Shown: positions 56,101-64,000 of the stretch, one piece after another | Layout of the letters: the number at the start of each line of letters is the position of its first letter | Numbering within the stretch: the first letter of the stretch is position 1 | Origin: Carettochelys insculpta | Lineage: Eukaryota > Chordata > Testudines > Carettochelyidae | DNA: 64,000 nucleotides | Assembly: GCF_033958435.1 (NCBI RefSeq) | Contig: NC_134139.1 | Coordinates: forward strand, 203,405,501-203,469,500 | Direction of reading: 5' to 3' | Program-made: the position numbers and the translations under genes | Notes under the pieces: model-generated | Databases searched by the model: none | What the model was told of the DNA's origin: nothing | Seen by the model: only the letters and a program-made list of their open reading frames with translations

Positions 56101-57284
56101 GTGCTGAAATAATTGCTTCCTGCCAGCAAAGAGCTGTGTATCTAATCCGAGCGCTCTGGGTGTCTGCTCAGTGTCTCCTTTTCAACGGGGCACTGTAGGT
56201 ACCAGCGATGGAGCAAATCCTGTTGCGTCACCCAGTCCTTCAGCCGAGGGCCAGCAGAGCTCTCTTCTCGCCAGTGTAATAACACGTATCAGCGGTCCGG
56301 TCTTGACACCCTATCCCTGGGGATCCCACCAGTTCCCGTAGCCTGATACAGATCACCCACGGGATGTGCTCCCAATAGCCGACCCCTTGCTCTCCGTTTG
56401 TGATCCTCTGTGCCTTTCTTCCTCGCCTCCCTGGGTGGTTGCGGCTGTGAGAGGTTGGTTTATAGTGTAGCCTTTGCGCTTTACTCAGCCAAGCTACAGA
56501 TGTACAATGCTGTCACTCGTGTGGCATAAGTGAGGAGCAAAGTTCTGCCTAATCTTTTCCATCCATGTGCAGATTTTTTTCCATACGTGTATGGAATAAC
56601 TTTTATGTGCACTAAGGCACATGCACCACCAGTAGAAATTACCTAGTGCTAGGTGCTCTGCTAATCAGCTGGACAGCATATGAATCTCTCCTGAGTGTCT
56701 GCCCAGGTGCCCAGCTTACAGGGAATGATGGTGGAGAGTTAGGGAGAGAGCCCCTTAAAAGGAGCCAGGAGATGGTTTTCTGATTTCTATTACAGTAGAC
56801 CTCTGAGTGACACGAGGGTTGTGTTCCTGGGCAACCTTGCAAAACTCAAGCAAGTCGGGAGGAACTGGGAACCAGGCAGCAGCTCCCCTGGGCTTGCAGG
56901 AGCTGGGAAACTGACCAGTGCTGGTCAGCTTCCTGGCTCCCACAGTGGCGGGAAGCTAGGGAGAAGCTGCTGCAGTGCGACTGTCTGCCCACTTGGCTTC
57001 CTCCAGCTGGGAGCCGGGGGCTGGCGCGGGGAGTTGGAGGAGGAGCTGTGCTCCCACCAGCTCCTGGGAACCCCAGTATTTCGACTTGTGTTAACGCAAG
57101 TTAAGCGCAAGTTGAAATTGGATATATTGGGGATTTACTATGTAGCAGCATGTAGAGGCCGCCAGGTGAGATCAGACGCCATTACTCCAGGTGCTGTATC
57201 ATGAGAAGCAGTCCCTTCCCCAAAGAGCTGTCTAGACAGGACAGGCAATGGGCTGGGGTAAAGCTCTCTTCCAGCCCTATGGCA
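53116..57284. other. GC-rich, repeat-poor stretch with no assignable gene
   Basis: This is the largest block with little recognisable transposon text, so it is where unique host sequence is most likely. Overlapping antisense frames (54803-55239, 55436-55885, 53830-54087) lack domains and conserved-looking splice borders. 56590-56740 and 55560-55640 share MITE-like blocks such as 'agggaa-gatggtgg' only weakly. I do not call exons. Confidence 0.35.
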
Positions 57285-57345
57285 GCCACACTGTGTAACC
57301 TAGGACAAGTTACTGACTATCTCCATGCGCCGGTTTCCCAGCCTG
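57285..57345 (+). repeat. MIR-like ancient SINE fragment
   Basis: 'cactgtgtaacctaggacaa' then 'gttactgactatctccatgc' and 'cggtttcccag' is MIR sense text in the right order ('tgtgacc-tgggcaagtta' type). Confidence 0.55.
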
Positions 57346-59088
57346 CAGCTATCCTCTGCCACCGGAGTTGCGGAGTTATGTGCTGAACTTCCCTTCCTGG
57401 AAAATGCTGGAGAAGTTGAAAGCATGGGCTCTGCCGCTGGTGCCATACGCCTTCCATGGCTTGTGGCCATTCATGGCTCCAGAGGCCTCGGTTTGCAGTG
57501 ACTCTGGTTTGAGTTCTGTCCCTGCACTAGCCGTGAAGTTCCAGGAGACTTCTGTGTGCAGCTTGATAACAGCTGAGAAGCACCTCATAGCAGTGGATTG
57601 TTACAGTCTGATCTATCCGTCCAGCCCCTCTCTGTCATTGGTGCTCAACTCCTCCCATTTGTTTCTAGCCCTCTGGTAATGCAATGCCCAGAACTCCTTG
57701 CAGCAGACTTAATGTCGCTTACCTGGAAACGTGATTGGTACGGTGCTCTCTTTGTAAGGGCCAGTCTGGCGCAACCTGCCGGCTTGTCCGGGGAGAGCTG
57801 ACAGGCCACCACTGCTGTAGAACCTGCATAAAGAGACTGGGTTTTATTTAACATGGATTATGCTGCGGAGTAATAGCCAGATGGAGGCTGTGGTTTAACA
57901 CAACATCTGTGGAGTTTAAGCTGCATGGATCTCATGTCTGAGGCTATGGGATGGGGAGAGGCATTTCTGTTAGCAAAGGAGGATTCCCTGCCCTGTGTTC
58001 TTCCTCCCCAGCTGGTTTTCCGGGACTGGCTGGTCTTTACTCTCCCTTTTGGAGCAACAAGGACTAAATCTCTGATTAACCCTGGTTGACTCCAGGTGGC
58101 TCAGGTCTTAAAGCAGGGAAAGGATCCGTCTAAGCAGCAGTGCTCCCCAGATAGGCGTGCAGAAAGCCCTGCTTCTGTTCAAGCAGACAGTGAGACTCTT
58201 CTGCTGATTTCCCTCTGAACAGACGGGGTGAGGGCATGTTGACTAGAACCACGAGTGACTTCATTTACTTACAGAATAGCTACATCAGCCCCTCAGGTCT
58301 CCTGCTCAGGAGGAGGTCATAACCTCATAACAATTGTGCCCCTGCTGCCAGCAGACCCTGGTAAGGAAACTTCTCAGAGGTGAAACCAGATGGTCATGGC
58401 TCCAGCTCTGGCTGAAATCCAGTCATGACCCTGCTGCCATTGGGCACCTGGCCCTGAGCGAATCCCAGTTTAGGGAGGTACAGTCTGTAGCTTTTCGGGG
58501 GCGGGGGGGGTATTCCTTTACACTGCAGAGACACTCTGTGCAGATATCTGATCCTGGGTCTGTTTCAGCACTTGCTATCAAGTCTGAACAAGGGACCAGG
58601 GTTATGTCCACGCTCACACTTGATCGACAGAATGAAAGCTCAGGGCTAGCTGGCAATGGAAAGCAGGCTCCATGCTGGCGGGCTGCTTGCTTGTTTTGAA
58701 CCATTTCTTGTTTTTCTCCAAGAGCTGTCCTATCTCGGGCCATGATCTTGCAAACTACGCAGAAACAAATCTCTTGGTATTTGGATGGGAGTCATCCAAA
58801 GAAAGCCCCCAGTGCTGTAGGAAGTGGCGTGGGTGGTTCTGTGGGAGTCTGTTTCCCTTGTGAGTTGGCAATGAGCCCAGGAGTGGCATTTTAGCAGAAT
58901 GTTGGACTGGAGTTACTGTCATTCCACTGTGACTGACGACTGACACCCTGGCCGCTCGTGGCCGTTACCGACCCCCTGGGGCTTTTCACAAGTGCAGGAA
59001 TATGACTCTGTGCCAGCTTCCAACTCCAGCAGTTCCATTCTGCTGGTCTAAACTTCTTCTGTGGGCTTTGGCTGGGGAGGTCGCTCAC
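57346..59088. other. Unassigned stretch
   Basis: The frames at 57368-57679, 58334-58699 and 58423-58743 (antisense) have no domain. A G run lies near 58497-58509. Some conserved gene could be hidden here, but nothing in the text shows it. Confidence 0.35.
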
Positions 59089-59100
59089 CTGCCCTAACTG

Positions 59101-59282
59101 TAACAGCAAAAATGTAGCACTTTAACTTCCAACACAATGATTGATTCAGTGATGAGCTTTCGTGGGACAGACCCACTTCTTCAGAAGCTCATCACCGAAT
59201 CAATCATTTTGTAGTCCTTAAAGTGGTACATTTCTGCTGCTTTGTTTTGTTGGCGTACAGACTAACACAGCTACCTCCGTTA
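59101..59282 (+). mobile_element. Fold-back SINE with 12-bp target duplication
   Basis: Arms 59110-59159 and 59185-59233 pair over about 49 bp; the 25-nt loop carries the conserved 'gggacagacccacttcttca'. The complete tail is at the right ('tacagactaacacagctacc'), so the element is on the plus strand with its antisense arm at the 5' side. 'ctgccctaactg' is perfectly repeated at 59089-59100 and 59283-59294, just outside the palindrome plus tail. Confidence 0.9.
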
Positions 59283-59294
59283 CTGCCCTAACTG

Positions 59295-59589
59295 GGTGGT
59301 TTATTGCTCTCGGCCTTTTTTCTTCCTCGCCCTGTCATCCCTCTGGTGGTTTTGATTTTCCAAAAGCTGTAAGAATGCCCCAGTAAATTCACAAAATCTC
59401 CTCAATTGAGTTGGAGCATGGCCTGACCTGGCAGTGCAGAGAAAGGAGCTGCCAATCTTTTCTTCTGGGGTGATCACGCTACTCTGTCATACGTAAAGGA
59501 ATCTCTGTTGCTTTAGGTTTTTAACCTTCCTCTCACCACTTCCTGCCTGCATGGTAATGCTGTGTTGTCGTAACTTGTGGCTGTGTGAG
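59295..59589. other. Unassigned spacer
   Basis: Nothing recognised between two SINE insertions. Confidence 0.4.
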
Positions 59590-59745
59590 TCCTAGGATAT
59601 TAGATTAGGTGAGTGAGGTCTTATCTTTCTATCAGACCAATTTCTGGTTGTCACACCTTTTGTCTCAGGCCTGAAAAAGAGCTCCGTGTAGCCCAAGAGT
59701 TGTCTATTACCGACAGAAATTGGTCGGCTTTATCTGTTATGTTTA
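59590..59745. mobile_element. Diverged fold-back SINE (third tail type)
   Basis: The left text 'cctaggatattagattaggt' and 'cagaccaatttctggttgtc' is the minus orientation of the SINE at 3629. The right text 'ttgtctattaccgacagaaa' and 'ttggtcggctttatctgtta' is the plus orientation. 'gaccaatttctg' pairs with 'cagaaattggtc'. Arms are about 45-50 bp and old. No target duplication seen. Confidence 0.5.
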
Positions 59746-59757
59746 CTTGCAGCATAG

Positions 59758-60689
59758 CAGCATTTCCCAGAGTGTGGTCTCCGGCCCAGTGCCAGTCCTT
59801 GGGAAAAAAATACTGCTCCTTAGAAAATACAGTAATCTCTCAAGGTACGTGAGGGTTGGCGTTTCACACAACCCTCGTGCACCCTGAATTCCGTGTGAGT
59901 CGGGGACGGTTTGGGGGTGGGTTGTGGCCCTGGATGGGGGGCAAGGGGCACCCACAGCCGCCGCTTCCCTGGGACCCGGGGTCGGGGGACACCTGTGGCA
60001 GCTGCTTCCCTGGGACTCTGGGACCAGGAGTGCCTGTGGCTGCTTCTTCCCCAGGGCTCTGGGTGGGGAGTGCCTGCAGCACCCACTTCCCTGGGGCTCC
60101 AGGCCAGGAGCACCTGCGGCAGGGAGCCAGAGCCCTGTGTGCAGTGGGATGAGCTGGGACCCCGGGCTGGGGAGGGGGCTGAGCTGGGTAGGGGAGGGCT
60201 TGAACTGGCACACACAGGGGGGCTGAGTGTGGGGGGTTGGGGCCCAGGCATTTGAGGGGTTGGGGCATGGGGATTGGAGGGGAGCCCCAGTCATGTGGCT
60301 GGAGCCCCCCTCTGCGGTAGGTGAGCTGGGCCCACGGGGACAGAGGAGTTGGGGGGTGTTGAGTGGGCAGGGGGTTTAGCCACATCACTCTGGGAAAGGG
60401 GTTTTAGCCTACCTGGCTGCCTGCAGTGGCAGGCAGCTAGGTGAGCTAAAAACCTTTCCCCTACCTTCCCAGACTGGTGCTTAGCGCTGCTCTGGGAAGG
60501 CAGGGGGAAGGGGCTCTTAGGTTTATTGTATACAAATTATCACTATGTACTATTGTTATTGTGAATAAATAATAAACAGTGAAAATTTATTCATTTTTCT
60601 TTTTTTTATATATGTTTATATTTTTGGACCGCAAAAAGAGGTACTGAAAAAAAAACCCCTGGGTCCCAACTATAGTTTGGGAAACCCTG
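59758..60689 (-). mobile_element. Non-autonomous hAT-like element, inverted partner of 15736
   Basis: The ends are 'cagcatttcccagagtgtgg' and 'agtttgggaaaccctg'. Target duplications 'cagcatag' (59750-59757) and 'cagtatag' (60690-60697) match at 7 of 8. Subterminal arms share text with 15736-16770 in reverse order ('aatacagtaatctctcaagg', 'ggtacgtgagggttg', 'ttgtatacaaattatcacta'). The core has imperfect repeats with 'gcttccctggga' (59960-60110) and a G-rich section. Long frames on both strands (59743-60388) are compositional. No transposase. Confidence 0.85.
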
Positions 60690-60697
60690 CAGTATAG

Positions 60698-61234
60698 TAT
60701 TCAGCCACTAGATGGCTCTGTGTGCTTTATAGAACAGGGTGGATCACTGGTAAATAGGGGCGAAGCTACAACTCAAGCTGTGTGGAAGCCTGTCTGTGCC
60801 TATAGCTATGAGCTGTTTTTTCTAATAAACGCCTCCGGTTTAAAGAGGACCGTGGTTCCAGCTATCTCAACACCATCGGGGCACTGACTTGGATTTCAGC
60901 AGAATCTGGTTTTTAGCGTCGTTTTTTTCTTTGTTTCAAGGTAGAGGTCCTTCACTCCCCTTTCAGGAACACAGAGAAGCTCTCTTTCTCCCTTAACGCA
61001 TCCCAAACTGCAGCTACTGCCCTTCTGCCCAAAGGCGACTGGGTGAGGCTCCATTTGGAGAATACTCATTGTGCTGTTTTGCAAAGAGCTGAGTGCTGTG
61101 AGAAGCTCACATTTCCCGTGGAGAGTGCTCAGACGCTTTGGAGCAAGAAGCTGGAGCAGGGAGCCAAATCGGGCTCTTCCTCCTGGCAGTGCAGATCTTG
61201 TCACCAGACAGTCTGGCCAGTCCCAGACTCAAGC
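60698..61234. other. Unassigned spacer
   Basis: The overlapping frames 60896-61204 (-) and 61043-61271 (+) are antisense shadows. 'tctaataaacgcctccggtt' near 60820 could be the end of a transcribed element, but I cannot place it. Confidence 0.35.
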
Positions 61235-61335
61235 TGGAGAGTGTTCAAAGAAGAACCGGGAGCATGATTAGAGGACTGGAAAACAGGCCATACGTATAAT
61301 GAGAGGCTGTAAACACTCAATCCATTGACAAAAAC
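61235..61335 (+). mobile_element. Old CR1 copy, segment 1 of a split element
   Basis: 'agagtgttcaaagaagaacc' and 'gagcatgattagaggactgg' are C-terminal CR1 text of the same old subgroup as 7736-8290. It stops near 61335 and continues at 62490, so at least the SINE and CR1 between them are later insertions. Confidence 0.55.
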
Positions 61336-61345
61336 AGAAGACAAA

Positions 61346-61424
61346 GAACCAAGGAGTCCTGTAACACCATAAAGACTAATTTATTAGGTAATGCACTTCC
61401 ATGGGTAAGACCCACTTGCCTGAA
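61346..61424 (-). mobile_element. SINE fragment
   Basis: 'ggagtcctgtaacaccataa' and 'agactaatttattaggtaat' are the complement of the SINE body seen at 62378. Truncated, single orientation. Confidence 0.6.
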
Positions 61425-61862
61425 GGAGGGCAACAAAACTGATTAAAGGGCAGGAGCACATGACCTATGAGAGGCTGAAGGGTTTGGGCTTGTTTAGTCC
61501 ACAGAAGAGAAGACTGAGGGGTGATTTAATAGCAGCCTTCAACTTCCTGAAGGGGAACTCTAAAGAGGGTGGAGAGAGGCTGTTCTCAGTGGCGACAGGT
61601 GGCAGAACAAGGACCAATGGTCTGAAGTTACTGAGGGAGAGGTGTAGGTTGGATATTAGGAAAAACTACTTCACCAGGAGGGTGGTGAAGCAGTGGATTG
61701 TGTTGCCTAGAGAGGTGGTGGATTCTCCATCCGTAGAGGTTTTTAAGTCCTGGCTTGACAGGGTCTGGTTGGGATGATTTAGTTGGAGCTGGTCCTGTTT
61801 CGAGCAGGGGGCTGGACTCAATGACCTCCTGAGGTCCCTTCCAGCCCTATGATTCTATGACT
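61425..61862 (+). mobile_element. Younger CR1 3' end nested in the old copy
   Basis: The frame 61460-61777 translates the region after RT ('[20 protein letters not shown]', '[20 protein letters not shown]' in part). The 3' end is 'ggggctggactcaatgacct' and then a tandem octamer 'attctatgactctatgact'. Same subgroup as 6626-7735. Truncated and inactive. Confidence 0.85.
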
Positions 61863-62170
61863 CTATGACTAAGTGCCCTCAGGGTCTGTCTGATGGCACC
61901 CTGTTGGGACAAGCTCCAGCTCCTTGGAGCGATAATTTTCTTCCAGATGGGCAATAAGCTGGACTTTGGTGGATTTGCCATTGGGCCGTCCTCTCCTTTG
62001 CGCAGTTCTACTGCGTCCTTTTTAAGGAGATAGTTATAGACCATCTCCCCACAGTTCCAAGGTGTTGCAAACTCACAGGCTAATGCTCAGAGCTCCTTAC
62101 GATTGCTGGACAAAGTTCACACCCATTCCTGGGGGTTAGGCTGTGGTGAGTCTTGCCCAGAAGAGCTCAC
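61863..62170. other. Unassigned insertion between SINE and CR1 pieces
   Basis: No recognisable repeat; the frame 61847-62044 (-) has no domain. It lies within the split old CR1. Confidence 0.35.
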
Positions 62171-62183
62171 TACCTAATAAATA

Positions 62184-62377
62184 TCAGAGAAGTAGCCAAG
62201 TTAGTCTGTAACTTCAAAAACAACAACAATTCCAGCGGCACCTTATAGACTAACAGATATTTTGGAGCATAAGCTTTTTTGGGCAAAGATCAGATGAACT
62301 GGGTCTTTGCCCACGCAAGCTTATGCTCCAAAAATATGTTAGTCTATAAGGTGCCACAGGACTTCTTGTTGTTTTTG
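62184..62377 (-). mobile_element. Fold-back SINE with 13-bp target duplication
   Basis: Arms 62215-62289 and 62304-62377 pair over about 74 bp with scattered differences; the loop is 14 nt. The tail is at the left ('tcagagaagtagccaagtta'), so the element is on the minus strand. 'tacctaataaata' is perfect at 62171-62183 and 62378-62390. That target belongs to the SINE that continues at 62378, so this is a SINE within a SINE. Confidence 0.9.
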
Positions 62378-62482
62378 TACCTAATAAATACAATTGTTAG
62401 TCTTTAAGGTGTTACAGGACTGTTGGTTTTGTTTTGGTTTTTTGCAAAGCTACAGACTAACCTGGCTACTCTTCTGAGTCAA
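62378..62482 (+). mobile_element. SINE with complete tail, target of the fold-back insertion
   Basis: 'caattgttagtctttaaggt', 'gttacaggactgttggtttt' and 'acagactaacctggctactc' give body and tail in plus orientation. Its 5' continuation is split off at 62171-62183 or lost. Confidence 0.75.
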
Positions 62483-62489
62483 TCTATTT

Positions 62490-62870
62490 TGTTTATGAAA
62501 GAGAAAGTTAAGGGATGATTTCATCACAGTCTATAAGTACCCATTTCGGGCAACAGAAATCGGGTAATAGAGGGCTCTTCTGTTGAGCAGAAAAGGGTCT
62601 CACATGGTCCAAGAGCTGGAAGTTGAAGCTAAACACATGAAGGCTGGAAATAAGATGTACAACATTGACCGTGAAGGCAATTAACCTTTGGAACAATTAG
62701 CAAGGGTGAGGGCAGATGCTCTATCACTGGACATTTTAAAATTAAGATGGGATGTTTTTCTCAACGTTCTGCCCTAATTCCAGTAGGAATCAATTCAGAG
62801 GAGTTCTAGGTCTTGTGTTTTGCAGGAAGTCCAATGATCAGAATGGTCCTTTCTGACTTTATAACCCGTG
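62490..62870 (+). mobile_element. Old CR1 copy, segment 2 (3' end)
   Basis: 'gaaagttaagggatgatttc', 'gagctggaagttgaagctaa', 'ggaacaattagcaagggtga' and 'gttctaggtcttgtgttttg' are the 3' region of the old subgroup also at 9895-10150. Collinear with 61235-61335. Decayed. Confidence 0.7.
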
Positions 62871-63944
62871 CTACCCTGCCACTTCTTCTCAGAATTTTCT
62901 GGATCAGTTGCATGGTATTTTCCAGCTAATATTTATACTTTCATCCCGGTCTTGGGAGCTTGGCCCTGAAAGCTCTTACGAAATGGACCTTTTCCTCCCA
63001 GTGAACAGGCAGGCAGTTGGATAGCTTCCAGTTTGTTATTGCAGAGCTAGTCTACATGTCCTTTATTATTGTAGAGTTACTTGAGAGCACACAGCCGAAT
63101 GCACCGTTTGCTATTGTACACTCACTTGAGAGTTGTTGGCACAGATTACTCCAGACAGCAATTGCATTCAGGGCTGGTTTTTATTCTCCATCTCCCTTAA
63201 TGGTATACTAATGACTTTGCTCTCTGTATGGCTCCCAGTTGCTGGTGCTTCTAGGAACAGAAAGAGCACAGCGTAGCCTAGAACTGATATCTTGGTGATA
63301 TCTGACAAATCCTGAAAGGTTGCAGCTGCCACTGGCTGTGGGGCGAACATGACATGCTATTTACACTTCTGGCTGGAGCTCTCCTCCACAGCTGACCAAT
63401 AAGGATGAAGGAAGACATATCTGAGAGCAAGGAAATAAAAGGGGAGTTTGTTAACCCCAGCAGCAGCAGTTCCTGCGTTCCCGACCCTAGGAACAGGACT
63501 GCGGAATGAAGCGCCCTGGGCAGGGGTTAAGATTTCGGGCAAGATGATTTTGGAGAATTAAATCTGCAACCAAAGAGAGAAGTAAAATCAACCTGTGGTG
63601 GCAGAGGCTGGGGAATCCCAGCAGACACCAAACCAAATCAACCTCCAGGCTTTCTGAAAAGGAACGCTGTGAACAAGCAGTAGCCAATGGGGCTTTAGGG
63701 GTGTCTGATCGAGAAACGAATAGATTCCTCGAATGCAAATGGGAGAGGCAAGCAAAGCAGATCTTAGTGCCAGTAACAAGGTACAGGGGAAAGACAAGGG
63801 CAGGAAAAAGGAGAGAGGCTCTAGCAGGTGTGTTAGAGGAGGGAAATACTCAGTGGAAATCAGGCCAGTGAATGAAATGAGGATGAGAATTTGATGATGA
63901 CTCTAAAATGACTGAGTGATTGACTCACTTTTGTTACCTATCTC
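62871..63944. other. Unassigned stretch near the right edge
   Basis: Minus-strand frames at 63357-63797 overlap and have no domain. 'gtctacatgtcctttattat' and 'ttattgtagagttacttgag' near 63050-63085 are local near-repeats of neighbouring text. No gene. Confidence 0.35.
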
Positions 63945-64000
63945 ATAGAGCTGGAAGGGTCATCAAGTCCAGTCCCCTGCCCTTACAGCCCCCCTCAAGG
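63945..64000 (-). mobile_element. CR1 LINE 3' end, running off the window
   Basis: 'ctatctcatagagctggaag' and 'tcatcaagtccagtcccctg' form the minus-strand CR1 3' end. The rest of the copy is beyond the window. Confidence 0.75.

Noticed and set aside
59743..60388. Frames of 183, 174 and 143 codons minus and 114 codons plus
   Set aside because: Same explanation: core of the second copy of that element. Open frames follow from GC content and repeat period.
3629..62377. Fold-back SINEs as independent insertions of two opposed SINEs
   Set aside because: In four cases one target duplication brackets the whole structure and the antisense arm has no tail of its own.

Overview
The window reads as repeat-rich vertebrate nuclear DNA, most likely from a turtle (probably Cryptodira). 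The evidence is the mix of CR1 LINEs, SINEs whose tails resemble turtle tRNA-derived SINEs, hAT-like non-autonomous elements and many CpG-decayed palindromic MITEs. This is recognition from memory, not a database search. There are no operons, ribosome binding sites, CRISPR arrays or rRNA genes. I found no complete host gene. Two short stretches look like possible isolated exons: 33232-33408, which encodes a transmembrane segment, and the weaker 51836-51908.

Layout. 0.2-0.7 kb holds the end of an RTE-like retrotransposon ORF. 2-6 kb holds MITEs, a fold-back SINE and CR1 tails. 5.97-10.15 kb is a nested pile: an old CR1 split by a younger CR1, itself carrying a fold-back SINE and a second SINE, and split again by about 1.6 kb that includes another SINE. 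10.2-14.5 kb is GC-rich DNA with no recognisable gene. 14.5-16.8 kb holds a 717-bp CpG-rich MITE and a 1-kb hAT-like element. 19.4-22.1 kb holds a bird-like CR1, an endonuclease remnant and a 407-bp palindromic MITE. 25.2-27.4 kb holds a SINE, a CR1 tail and a rearranged RTE-like copy. 28.3-31.1 kb holds the youngest-looking CR1, with a 785-codon open frame. 34.0-37.3 kb holds a minisatellite, an exact tandem duplication, and a second copy of the same CR1 in the opposite orientation. 39-41.3 kb holds a 990-bp hAT-like element and two fold-back SINEs. 44-47.3 kb holds CR1 3' ends. 50.3-51.5 kb holds an hAT-like element with a CR1 tail inside. 52-59 kb is GC-rich and the least repeat-dense stretch. 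59.1-62.9 kb holds more fold-back SINEs, an inverted partner of the 15.7-kb hAT-like element, and a second CR1-in-CR1 nest. A CR1 tail runs off the right edge.

The elements are parasitic and do not form a pathway. The CR1 and RTE-like ORFs encode, or once encoded, endonuclease and reverse transcriptase, and such machinery probably mobilised the SINEs. The hAT-like elements and MITEs carry no transposase.

The most striking observation is that seven SINE insertions are inverted repeats of themselves. All have the layout antisense arm, short loop, sense arm, complete tail. Four are enclosed by perfect 7-13 bp target-site duplications, so each went in as one event. The second pattern is a set of about 1-kb hAT-like elements with 8-bp target duplications whose interiors are GC-rich tandem repeats.
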